A stretch of DNA of 40,878 bases, from positions 1 through 40,878 of the forward strand of contig JABIHL010000164.1 in the NCBI GenBank assembly GCA_018649665.1, in the 5' to 3' direction. The position numbers and the translations under genes were made by a program. How positions within the stretch are numbered: the stretch's first letter is position 1; each line of letters starts with the position of its first letter. This document shows positions 6,704-14,092 of this stretch, piece after piece. Below the pieces are notes generated by a model. The model did not search any database, was not told the DNA's origin, and saw only the letters and a program-made list of their open reading frames with translations. This DNA is from Chloroflexota bacterium. Lineage in GTDB: Bacteria; Chloroflexota; Dehalococcoidia; Lucifugimonadales; Lucifugimonadaceae.

Positions 6704-7978
6704 ATGGCGAACAAGAACGGACGAATCGGAATTCTAGTTGGTGGCGGTCCCGCGCCAGGCATCAATAGCGTCATTTCTGCCGCAGTCATCGAAGCAGTTC
6801 ATTCCGGATACGAAGCCGTCGGCATAAAAAACGGCTACGAATATCTTGTAAAAGGCGACACTTCGCAAACAGTGAACCTCGACATCGACGACGTTGCTAC
6901 GATCCACACCCGCGGCGGTTCGATTCTTCACACCTCGCGAACGAACCCAACCAAGCGGGCTGAAGATCTCGAAACTTGTGTTGCCACTCTCAAGAAGCTC
7001 AACATCAACAACCTGATCACAATCGGTGGTGATGACACTTCATTCGGTGCGTCTGAAATTGCCCGAGCAGCACACGGCGAAATTCGAGTTGCTCACGTTC
7101 CTAAAACCATCGACAACGATCTCCCGCTCCCGGGTGGTATGCCGACGTTCGGATACGAAACCGCACGTCACGTTGGATCAGGAATCGTGATGAATCTCAA
7201 GGAAGACTCACGAACCACGAACCGTTGGTACTTCATCATCGCAATGGGTCGCCATGCAGGTCACTTAGCCCTCGGAATTGGAAAGTCGTCGGCATCGACC
7301 GTCACTCTCATCCCAGAAGAATTTCCTGGTGAAACCGTTAGCCTTTCCGAAGTTTGCGATGTCTTAGAAGGAGCAATTCTGAAGCGTCGTACTCTGGATC
7401 GACCCGACGGAATTGCAATCATCGCCGAAGGAGTCGCCAGCAAGCTCAACATCAAGGACCTTCGAAACATCTCCGGTGTCGAAATCCCCCGTGACGAATA
7501 CGGCAACATTCGACTAGCCGACCTGCCATTCGCTCGCATCTTGAGAGCCGAAGTAGAACGCCGCTTCTCCGAGCGCGGCGAAGCGATGAGCATTGTCGAT
7601 CTGACACTCGGATACGAGCTGCGATCTGCACCACCTATTCCTTTCGATATTGATTACACCCGAACACTCGGTCACGGCGCAGTTCGGTTCCTCCTCTCGG
7701 ACCCGGTAGAAAACGAAGGCACTGCTCAGGGAGCAATGATCTGTACAGTCGACAATCGGCTCCAACCCGTGCCGTTCGATGAAATGCGAGATGCAAAAAC
7801 TGGCAAGACCATCGTACGAATGGTCGACACCGACAACCTCTACTACGATGTGGCGCGTCGATACATGACTCGAATTGAACAAACCGATCTCGACGATGAA
7901 GATACCCTCGGGAAGCTCGCCGATTCCGCATCGATGCAACCCGCCGCCTTCAAAAATCGATTTGCGGTCAAGAGTTAA
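6704..7978 (+). CDS. 6-phosphofructokinase, PPi-dependent sequence type
   Basis: A 424-residue phosphofructokinase that phosphorylates fructose 6-phosphate to the 1,6-bisphosphate. The phosphoryl-donor loop reads GGDDT (108-112), with Asp111 where ATP enzymes have Gly. The catalytic loop reads PKTIDND (133-139), with Lys134 where ATP enzymes have Gly. These two residues are the known signature for pyrophosphate use. Other family parts are GILVGGGPAPGINS at the N-terminus, GGSILHTSRT, MGRHAGHLALGIG and LGYELRSAPPIPFD. The PPi type works near equilibrium and can run in glycolysis or gluconeogenesis. The ATG at 6704 has a GGGAGAG site upstream. The cytochrome maturation operon starts 14 bp after its stop, so the genes may be cotranscribed. 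Confidence 0.9.
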   Translation: MANKNGRIGILVGGGPAPGINSVISAAVIEAVHSGYEAVGIKNGYEYLVKGDTSQTVNLDIDDVATIHTRGGSILHTSRTNPTKRAEDLETCVATLKKLNINNLITIGGDDTSFGASEIARAAHGEIRVAHVPKTIDNDLPLPGGMPTFGYETARHVGSGIVMNLKEDSRTTNRWYFIIAMGRHAGHLALGIGKSSASTVTLIPEEFPGETVSLSEVCDVLEGAILKRRTLDRPDGIAIIAEGVASKLNIKDLRNISGVEIPRDEYGNIRLADLPFARILRAEVERRFSERGEAMSIVDLTLGYELRSAPPIPFDIDYTRTLGHGAVRFLLSDPVENEGTAQGAMICTVDNRLQPVPFDEMRDAKTGKTIVRMVDTDNLYYDVARRYMTRIEQTDLDDEDTLGKLADSASMQPAAFKNRFAVKS

Positions 7979-7992
7979 CGAGACACCGATCT

Positions 7993-8730
7993 GTGGTTAG
8001 CCAAGCAACACAATTAGCCGTCAAAGCGGAAGCTGTAGTTAAAAACTTCGGCGAAACGGCTGTTCTACGTGGGCTTAACCTTGAACTTCCAGCCGGTGAA
8101 GTCACCGTTCTGCTCGGTACCAATGGCGCAGGAAAATCGACGTTCTTACGTATCCTAGCGATGCTCACGCAGGTCGATTCAGGCAACATTTCTATGCTTG
8201 GCGCCGACATCGCCCAGCACGGACCCGCCGTCCGGTCCCTCACCGGATCGGTACTGCACTCCCCGATGCTCTACGGCGATATGTCGATACGAGAGAACCT
8301 GATGTTCTTCGCGGAGCTGTACCGGCTCGAAAACGTAGATGATCTTATCGCTACTGTCACCGCGAAGGTCGGTATCGAACCTCGCTTAGAACACCGAGTG
8401 CGAACGCTTTCACACGGTTTTCAAAAACGGGTAGCGTTGGCACGCGCACTAATGCACGCACCTCAACTACTGCTTCTAGACGAACCCGAATCAGGACTCG
8501 ATAGTCGATCGGTAGCCCGACTAGATCGCATAATCGATGAATATCGCTCGCAGGGTCGCACGGTCATCATGACCACCCACATCGTCGAGCATGCGCTAGA
8601 GATTTCCGACCGCGCTGTCGTGCTGAATAACGGGACCGTTGGTTTTACATCGACCAACCCATCGCAGGACAAGACCGAAATTATCGCAGCCTACTCGTCG
8701 CCCGACGAATCTGACGAAGGCGGCTTCTAA
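7993..8730 (+). CDS. ccmA: Heme exporter ATP-binding protein CcmA
   Basis: A 245-residue ABC-transporter ATPase. Walker A is LLGTNGAGKST, the signature is LSHGFQKR (a variant of LSGGQ, often seen in CcmA), Walker B is LLLLDEP, and the switch His is in MTTHIVEH. With the permease that follows, it is the CcmAB ATPase that drives release of holo-CcmE from CcmC in cytochrome c maturation System I. Translation begins at a GTG 14 bp after the phosphofructokinase stop. Its stop overlaps the ccmB start by one base (TAATG). The last 15 residues are acidic (SSPDESDEGGF). Confidence 0.85.
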   Translation: MVSQATQLAVKAEAVVKNFGETAVLRGLNLELPAGEVTVLLGTNGAGKSTFLRILAMLTQVDSGNISMLGADIAQHGPAVRSLTGSVLHSPMLYGDMSIRENLMFFAELYRLENVDDLIATVTAKVGIEPRLEHRVRTLSHGFQKRVALARALMHAPQLLLLDEPESGLDSRSVARLDRIIDEYRSQGRTVIMTTHIVEHALEISDRAVVLNNGTVGFTSTNPSQDKTEIIAAYSSPDESDEGGF

Positions 8731-9401
8731 TGGGCTCTCTCAGAATCATTTGGGCGATCGGTCGTAAAGACCTACTGCTAGAAATTCGCAACAAGGACGT
8801 AGTCGTTGCGGTCGCCGGATTCGCTTTGCTCGTTCTGGTGATATTCACTTTTGCAATCGATCTTAATCAAGGCAATGCGAAGTTAGTCGGACCCGGTGTT
8901 TTGTGGGCGGGAATCGCCTTTGCCGGTGTGACCGGTCTCAATCGGGCGTTCGCTCTTGAAGTTGAAGGCGACACCTTAGAAGCGTTGATGCTCGCTCCTA
9001 TCAGTCGTGATCTCATTTACCTCGGTAAGGCGCTCGGAAATTTCCTGTTCATCGCGGTCGCACAGATCATCGTAATTCCGGTTTTTGCCGTGCTCTTCAA
9101 TCTAGTCGTTTTCCGATGGGAGATGCTCGCGATCTCCTTGCTCACCACTATCGGTTTCAGTGCAGTCGGCACGCTGTTCGCTGCGATGTCGGTACGGGTG
9201 CGAGCCAGAGAAGTGATGCTTCCTCTCTTATTCTTGCCTGTTGTCACTCCGCTGCTTATGGCAGCTGTCGAATCGACCAGTCACATGGTCTACGGAAGAA
9301 GCTGGAGCGACATGGCACAGTGGTTACAACTTGCCGTTGCGTTCGACGTTGCGTTCGTGGTGGTGTCGGCATTTATCTTCCAACACATCCTCGAAGACTA
9401 G
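8730..9401 (+). CDS. ccmB: Heme exporter permease CcmB
   Basis: A 223-residue integral membrane protein with about six hydrophobic segments. It begins with the cytoplasmic IIWAIGRKDLLLEIRNKD typical of CcmB, followed by VLWAGIAFAGVTGLNRAFALE and DTLEALMLAPISRDLIYLGKALGNF, then MSVRVRAREVMLPLLFLPV. These are conserved landmarks of the family. It forms the membrane half of the CcmAB transporter. The start overlaps the ccmA stop by one base, which points to translational coupling. It ends in the membrane segment VAFDVAFVVVSAFIF. Confidence 0.88.
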   Translation: MGSLRIIWAIGRKDLLLEIRNKDVVVAVAGFALLVLVIFTFAIDLNQGNAKLVGPGVLWAGIAFAGVTGLNRAFALEVEGDTLEALMLAPISRDLIYLGKALGNFLFIAVAQIIVIPVFAVLFNLVVFRWEMLAISLLTTIGFSAVGTLFAAMSVRVRAREVMLPLLFLPVVTPLLMAAVESTSHMVYGRSWSDMAQWLQLAVAFDVAFVVVSAFIFQHILED

Positions 9402-9438
9402 TCGGTCGTAAATAGACACGAGATACACATACGAAGTT

Positions 9439-9468
9439 TTTACAGCAATAAACCGTGTTCGTGATAAA
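9439..9468 (+). promoter_or_regulatory. Possible promoter before ccmC
   Basis: In the 115-bp gap between ccmB and ccmC, TTTACA (9439-9444) and GATAAA (9463-9468) are 18 bp apart. TAAAAT at 9465-9470 is an alternative -10. The gap is unusually wide for this otherwise tight operon, which makes an internal promoter plausible. Confidence 0.35.
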
Positions 9469-9516
9469 ATTCTCTAAGTATTTGCTCGATAGAAATCGCC
9501 GGCACCCCACTATTCG

Positions 9517-10230
9517 ATGAACAAAATCCTCGATCTGCTCGATCCCTTGTTGATTCTCAGCGCCACCCTCATGGGTGTTGCGTTGTACCTAATCTTCATC
9601 TGGGTTCCCACCGAAACCAACCAGGGCGCAGTACAACGCATCCTCTACTTCCACGTACCAGTGGCATGGGGATCGATGCTCGGCATATTTGTCGTTAGCG
9701 GCAGTTCGTTCATGTACCTGCTCAAGAAAAACGAGAAGTGGGATCGACTCGCCGTTGCCTCGGCCGAAGTTGGATTAATTTTCGGCGGGATGATGCTTCT
9801 ATCAGGAATGATCTGGGCACGCCCAGTCTGGGCAGTTTGGTGGACCGGTGAAGCAAAACTCACCACAGCACTAATCTTGTTCTTTATCTACGTCGCCTAC
9901 CTAATGTTCCGTAGCTACTTCCCACCGGGAGCCCAGCGACAACGACTCGCAGCGATCATTGGCGTAATCGGTGCAATCGATACACCTATCATTTACTTCG
10001 CCGCCAACCTGTGGTCGCAGGCGCCCCCGCCGCTTATCACTGGTCCTGCCGCCGATGCTGAGTCGACTCTAGGTAGCGATCTTGGAACGGTGCTTCTAGT
10101 ATCGACTCTTGCATTTACATTCCTATTTATTTTCATGGTTCAGACCCGATACAAAATACGTAAGTCTGAAGACGATGTTGTCGAACTTAAAAGAGCCTCA
10201 TCTGCGTCAGCAATGACGGGAGTCAATTGA
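9517..10230 (+). CDS. ccmC: Cytochrome c maturation heme-handling protein CcmC, atypical
   Basis: A 237-residue membrane protein with six predicted helices and the order of the heme-handling (HHP/WWD) family. Near the start is RILYFHVPVAWG (His46, first axial heme ligand). Then comes the tryptophan-rich loop WARPVWAVWWTGEAKLT at 100-116, and then DTPIIYFAANLW. CcmC presents heme to CcmE outside the membrane. Two features are odd. The tryptophan loop lacks the usual Trp-Asp (WWTGE in place of WWxWD). The second axial His, normally about ten residues after the IIYF motif in a LHQP-like segment, is missing (SQAPPP), and His46 is the only histidine in the protein. The TTG of the next gene overlaps its stop (TTGA). 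Confidence 0.85.
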   Translation: MNKILDLLDPLLILSATLMGVALYLIFIWVPTETNQGAVQRILYFHVPVAWGSMLGIFVVSGSSFMYLLKKNEKWDRLAVASAEVGLIFGGMMLLSGMIWARPVWAVWWTGEAKLTTALILFFIYVAYLMFRSYFPPGAQRQRLAAIIGVIGAIDTPIIYFAANLWSQAPPPLITGPAADAESTLGSDLGTVLLVSTLAFTFLFIFMVQTRYKIRKSEDDVVELKRASSASAMTGVN

Positions 10231-10778
10231 AGTTGATGTCGAACGTGACCAATACCGCTATCCGAGTCGTGGCATTACGAATCGCCTTGGCGATGATCCT
10301 CGCATTCGCCGTTTCAATAAGCCTTACGCAGATATCTTCTGCCGAGCACACACCTCCCGTAAACGGCATCGTTGTAGGTGTCGAAACCGACGATGACGGG
10401 GCGCTAACCCGATTCGCTGTTTCAGATTCGACAGGAACGATCCACACGTTCACCATCTTCAAAGGCACCGAGTACGGCCTAGAAAATCAGGCTGGCGACC
10501 GTTGGGTTTCGATTCAGGAAGCAGAGCCTTCCGAAGCAGCTCGACGATTGCGAGATCACCGAGAGCGATTTGCACCAATCACCGTCACATCAGAAAACGG
10601 AACTGCCTTTTCTGTCGTAGAACGTGAAGAAGGAAAGCTAGAAACTAACCTCGGTTACCTCTTCGCAGTCTTCGCAGTAACGTGGGCGCTATTCTTCGCC
10701 TACGTTCTTTACCTAGGACGAAAACAACGAGTGCTTCAGCACGAGATTGCCCGACTCAAAGGCGCTTCAGGCAAGTAG
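10227..10778 (+). CDS. CcmD-like protein with an extra exported domain
   Basis: A 183-residue protein in the ccmD position between ccmC and ccmE. It has an N-terminal hydrophobic segment (about 14-38, ending near ISSAEH, likely a signal peptide or anchor). A soluble beta-rich domain follows at about 40-130 (VNGIVVGVETDDD, FAVSDSTGTIHTFTIF). Then there is a C-terminal transmembrane helix (LGYLFAVFAVTWALFFAYVLYLG) and a basic tail (RKQRVLQHEIARLKG). The helix plus basic, coiled tail is exactly the CcmD layout, but CcmD is usually only 40-70 residues. The TTG start at 10227 has GGGAG 4 bp upstream and overlaps the ccmC stop by 4 bp. An ATG at 10236 is the alternative. I do not recognise the soluble domain. 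Confidence 0.7.
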   Translation: MKLMSNVTNTAIRVVALRIALAMILAFAVSISLTQISSAEHTPPVNGIVVGVETDDDGALTRFAVSDSTGTIHTFTIFKGTEYGLENQAGDRWVSIQEAEPSEAARRLRDHRERFAPITVTSENGTAFSVVEREEGKLETNLGYLFAVFAVTWALFFAYVLYLGRKQRVLQHEIARLKGASGK

Positions 10779-10787
10779 ATAACGAAT

Positions 10788-11351
10788 ATGACTAACGAGC
10801 CACAACAAAACGACGACCAGCCGCAGCAAGCACCATTGATAGACACGGCAACCGCCCGTACATCCACGCTAATGGGTCCTCGTGCCAAACTAGGATTAGC
10901 GTTCGTGCTGGTCGCAGCAGCCCTCGCCTATTTCGCCTTCACAGCCTTCGAAGGTGCTACTGTCGACTATCTATCGGTGGCGGAAGTAAATGTAGTGTCG
11001 CCGACCGAAATAGACCGTCAAGTTGGAGTTACCGGCAAACTCGTGCAGGACTCGTATGTCCGAGACGCCGATGGTCTCACCGCACACTTCTCTATCAAGG
11101 ACGAAGACGGTATTGAGCAGCTAGACGTTGTCTACAAAGGTGAAATCGGTCAGGTCTTCTTCAACGATCATTCAGAGATCATTCTTCAAGGTCAAAAACT
11201 CGTCGATGGATCGTTCAATGCCGACAATCTAACGGTTCGATGCCCTTCGAAATATCTCACTGAATCTGAGCAGGCGGAAATCGACGCTCAGAACAATGGC
11301 GACCCACTCGCCCCGCCGTACCAGACCGACTACTTCGACCAAGAAGCCTAG
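10788..11351 (+). CDS. ccmE: Cytochrome c maturation heme chaperone CcmE, Cys (CxxxY) type
   Basis: A 187-residue heme chaperone. A long Gln/Asp-rich cytoplasmic N-terminus (1-30) precedes one transmembrane helix (about 34-54). The OB-fold domain carries DRQVGVTGKLVQDS, HFSIKDED, LDVVYKGEIGQVF and IILQGQKLVDGSFNADNLTV. At the heme-binding place the usual HxxxY is replaced by RCPSKY, with Cys152 and Tyr156. This is the CxxxY variant known from archaea and some sulfate reducers with a modified System I that often lacks CcmH. The gene ends the operon, and no CcmF, CcmG or CcmH is in the window. Its stop abuts the stop of the convergent MFS gene with no gap. Confidence 0.88.
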   Translation: MTNEPQQNDDQPQQAPLIDTATARTSTLMGPRAKLGLAFVLVAAALAYFAFTAFEGATVDYLSVAEVNVVSPTEIDRQVGVTGKLVQDSYVRDADGLTAHFSIKDEDGIEQLDVVYKGEIGQVFFNDHSEIILQGQKLVDGSFNADNLTVRCPSKYLTESEQAEIDAQNNGDPLAPPYQTDYFDQEA

Positions 11352-12617
11352 TTATTCGATTCGGCTCTGCCGGAAACGAGAACTGACGGATGCAACGACG
11401 ATCGTGAAGATGATTAGTCCCACCGCGAGTATCGTCAACGCGCTTCGTAGCCCAACAATCGCTGCCAACGATCCGCTGGCCAAACCACCGAGCGGGAATC
11501 CCGACCATGCGATCTCGTACGCGCCAATCACCCTGCCACGAACCTCTGCAGGCACGTTGAACTGAATCACCGCAATACCCAAAGCGACATGAACCGAGTT
11601 GAAGTAGCCCAGTAAAAATGCGAACGGCAGAGCAACAATCAAACTACTAGTGTGAGCCCAAATAATAACGAAGATCCCGAAGAGCAAATCGGTTATCAGC
11701 AGCGCCGGACCAGCCATGCGTACGCCACCGGTCCACGACATCGTCATCGCACCTGCGACAGCTCCAATACCAACGCCGGCGAACAGAACTCCAAGACCTC
11801 TCTCATCGATTTCAAAAATATCTTTGGCGAACGCCGGAATGATGAAAACCATCCCACCAAGCACAAGAGCATTAACGGCGGTGAACATCAGATTCATCCG
11901 AAGCAGTGGTCGCTCTCGAATCACCTTAACCACTTCAACCAAATCCGTAATCACGCCCTTCGATTTAGCCCGTACGACCTGCGATACCGGACGGAACGTC
12001 GTATAGATCAAGAACGCCATACCGAACAACCCAGCGATTACTCCATAAGCAGCACCTGGTCCGGCGGCTCCGAGCAGGAACCCACCGATCAGCGGCCCGA
12101 CTACCCGTGCGCCGTTGAACACCGATTGATCAAGAGATATTGATCGCACAAGAATCTTCTTTGGAACGACGTCAGGAAGCAGAGATAATCGTGAGATCCA
12201 ATCGATCGCCAAGCCCGATCCTTGAAATACGCCACCGACTACGATATGCCACGGTTCAAGCAGATCAGCCGAATAAAGAAGAGCGATTATCAGCATCGGC
12301 GAACCGGCTATGAACGCCCCTATCTTGAGCAACCTCGTCCGCGGCACCCGATCAGCGAGAACTCCGGCAAGAACACCGACTACCACGTTCGGAATACCAA
12401 CCGCCGCACCCAAGGCTGCGAGCCAGAGAGTCGAACCAGTAAGTTCGAATAGCAGGTAGCCCTGCGCCACATTGATTAGCTGGTGTCCGGTGCCCCAAAA
12501 CAACGTCGCCGCAACGAATCGCTGCAACGCTGAATTGTGTAATGAATCTAGAAGACCACCGTCTCGTTGTACTGGTGCGCTATTCGAATTAATATCCGTC
12601 TCGGAAATCTCAGGCAT
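11352..12617 (-). CDS. MFS transporter (EntS/MFS_3-like)
   Basis: A 421-residue major facilitator with about 12 hydrophobic helices. The landmarks are NVAQGYLLFELTGSTLWLA, VLAGVLADRVPRTRLLKIG (the loop 2-3 motif Gly-x-x-x-Asp-Arg) and ISLDQSVFNGARVVGPLIGG, all characteristic of the MFS_3/enterobactin-exporter-like group. Substrate is unknown; relatives export siderophores or drugs. It is convergent with ccmE and divergent from plsY, with no partner gene. No strong ribosome-binding site precedes the ATG at 12617. Confidence 0.85.
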   Translation of the reverse strand: MPEISETDINSNSAPVQRDGGLLDSLHNSALQRFVAATLFWGTGHQLINVAQGYLLFELTGSTLWLAALGAAVGIPNVVVGVLAGVLADRVPRTRLLKIGAFIAGSPMLIIALLYSADLLEPWHIVVGGVFQGSGLAIDWISRLSLLPDVVPKKILVRSISLDQSVFNGARVVGPLIGGFLLGAAGPGAAYGVIAGLFGMAFLIYTTFRPVSQVVRAKSKGVITDLVEVVKVIRERPLLRMNLMFTAVNALVLGGMVFIIPAFAKDIFEIDERGLGVLFAGVGIGAVAGAMTMSWTGGVRMAGPALLITDLLFGIFVIIWAHTSSLIVALPFAFLLGYFNSVHVALGIAVIQFNVPAEVRGRVIGAYEIAWSGFPLGGLASGSLAAIVGLRSALTILAVGLIIFTIVVASVSSRFRQSRIE

Positions 12618-12706
12618 AGCCGGTCATTGTGAACCCATCCCATCACCAACGGGTGGAGAATCATCACAAATACACACGCCACTAAATTAGGAGAATTTTC
12701 GAGCGC

Positions 12707-12715
12707 TGGTATAAT
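12707..12715 (+). promoter_or_regulatory. Extended -10 promoter of plsY, near-leaderless
   Basis: TGG-TATAAT (extended -10, TGn then a perfect TATAAT at 12710-12715) lies only 12 bp before the ATG at 12728. The -35 position has only TTAGGA, a weak match, as expected for extended -10 promoters. Transcription would start around 12722, leaving about 5-6 untranslated bases. Confidence 0.6.
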
Positions 12716-12727
12716 CAAATACACAAT

Positions 12728-13393
12728 ATGACCCCTGAAGTAACGTTCACCACATACCTGCTTGCCGCAGCGATTGCGTTCGGATTCGGCGCCGTTCCCG
12801 TCGCGTACACAATTGGGCGCCTAAACGGCATCAACGTGTTTGAAGTTGGCTCACGCCAGGCCGGTGCGACCAACGTGTGGCGAGAAGTTTCGCGTAAGCA
12901 GGGATTCATCGTCACGCTGATCGACACGATCAAAGGCGTCACAGCCATCATGATGGCGCGTCAGCTCGGACTCGATGGAGTTCAATTCCTCGTTCCTGTC
13001 ACCGCCGCAGTTGCAGGTCACTGGAACTCACCATTAACAAGGTTCAAGGGTGGTGACGGTGTCGTAACTTTGATGGGAACGTCGCTAGCGATAGCTCCCC
13101 TGGAAGTTTTCGTTTCGGCTGTGATCGGAACCACACTGGCGATTTCGTTAAACCGAAAATTGGCACACCCAAGCCTTTTGGGCGGAATCTTCGGCTACAT
13201 TGCGTTCATTTCACTGTCGTTTCGACCAACCTCGAACATCGACCCCAACATCGTTTACGGTCTTACCGCAATCGGGTTAGCCATCATGTTGCACAGCATG
13301 TACTTCCACAAACGCCACAGGAAATACTTTCATAACGGTTCCACTCTCGAAGATGAGACTGAACAAGCGCTCGGTCACGACAATATTAATTAG
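12728..13393 (+). CDS. plsY: Glycerol-3-phosphate acyltransferase PlsY
   Basis: A 221-residue membrane enzyme that transfers an acyl group from acyl-phosphate to glycerol 3-phosphate, the first step of phospholipid synthesis. The three PlsY loops are visible: VGSRQAGATNVWRE (usually SGNIGATN), AGHWNSPLTRFKGGDGVVT (usually GHxFPxFxxFKGGKGVAT) and the later membrane region HSMYFHKRHRKYF. The first loop departs somewhat from consensus, and an Asp replaces Lys in GGKG, so it is a divergent member. There is no ribosome-binding site; see the promoter entry. A bidirectional terminator follows. Confidence 0.85.
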   Translation: MTPEVTFTTYLLAAAIAFGFGAVPVAYTIGRLNGINVFEVGSRQAGATNVWREVSRKQGFIVTLIDTIKGVTAIMMARQLGLDGVQFLVPVTAAVAGHWNSPLTRFKGGDGVVTLMGTSLAIAPLEVFVSAVIGTTLAISLNRKLAHPSLLGGIFGYIAFISLSFRPTSNIDPNIVYGLTAIGLAIMLHSMYFHKRHRKYFHNGSTLEDETEQALGHDNIN

Positions 13394-13421
13394 CTCTCAA
13401 CAGCACGAAAAACAGACATAA

Positions 13422-13450
13422 AAAAAACGGCTAACAAATCGCCGTTTTTT
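13422..13450. terminator. Bidirectional intrinsic terminator
   Basis: Perfect inverted repeat: AAAAAACGGC at 13422-13431, a 9-base loop, and GCCGTTTTTT at 13441-13450. It lies between the convergent plsY and anti-sigma genes and has a T tract on both strands. Confidence 0.88.
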
Positions 13451-13474
13451 CATTTAACTATCAAACCAAAGATG

Positions 13475-13789
13475 CTAATCGTCAGTAAGGTTTTTGATCT
13501 TCTCTTTGAGAGAATCAGGAACGCTGTGCTGTGGAGTCTGTCTCACCAGACCAACCGTCTGAGCGAGGCTAGTCATCCAGCCATCACAATCATTGCAAAA
13601 GCCCAAATGGTGACGAATTCTCGATGTCAGAGGCATCGCAACCTCGCCGTCGATGAAATCAGACGCGTTATCGCGAACCTCACCGCAATCGCCCATGCCA
13701 TCTGCACAGGGATCGTCGGGAGAGTGTTTCTCGTCCCGTCCAATCAGTTTGTCTATCCACGACGTTGAGCCGTTCACAATGATCTCCAT
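13475..13789 (-). CDS. Zinc-finger anti-sigma factor (ZAS/zf-HC2 type)
   Basis: A 104-residue soluble protein. It has Cys35 followed by the motif His61-x3-Cys65-x2-Cys68 (HLGFCNDC), the zinc signature of ZAS-family anti-sigma factors, which hold an ECF sigma factor inactive and often release it on thiol oxidation. There is no transmembrane segment, so it would be cytoplasmic. The ATG at 13789 is chosen as the clearest start. The frame stays open to 13861 with codons that do not look conserved. It is divergent from the ECF sigma gene at 14093, its likely partner, about 300 bp away. Confidence 0.8.
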   Translation of the reverse strand: MEIIVNGSTSWIDKLIGRDEKHSPDDPCADGMGDCGEVRDNASDFIDGEVAMPLTSRIRHHLGFCNDCDGWMTSLAQTVGLVRQTPQHSVPDSLKEKIKNLTDD

Positions 13790-14092
13790 ACTGTCGACAA
13801 GGTTGGTATACCTCAATTGCCGAACAGTTAATAGGATGCAGTGTAATCCGAATCGATTCAAAGATCACTCGCATCCGATTCAAGTGCATCTACATTTTCA
13901 CAACAATCATAACGAACCATTGAATGATGACACACAAACCAGAGACCGGTTTATAACGTAAGGAAATGTATATACAACCTGAATAATAGGCTATTTCTGG
14001 TACAGTAATCGTACTGATCTTCAGTTGCGAATAGTGATTGCTGAGATCGTTTTGCCCAGCCACGCTACCCTGCACGATTCACACGACGGTAC
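13790..14092. promoter_or_regulatory. Shared control region of the sigma/anti-sigma pair
   Basis: About 300 AT-rich bases with no gene. On the plus strand TGG-TACAGT (TACAGT at 14001-14006) resembles an extended -10. Overlapping it is a small inverted repeat, CAGTA-ATCG-TACTG at 14003-14016, that could be an operator. No convincing -35 is seen. Confidence 0.3.

Noticed and set aside
7514-7939. 141-codon minus-strand frame inside the phosphofructokinase gene
   Set aside because: A shadow of the coding frame; the opposite strand encodes a clear family protein.
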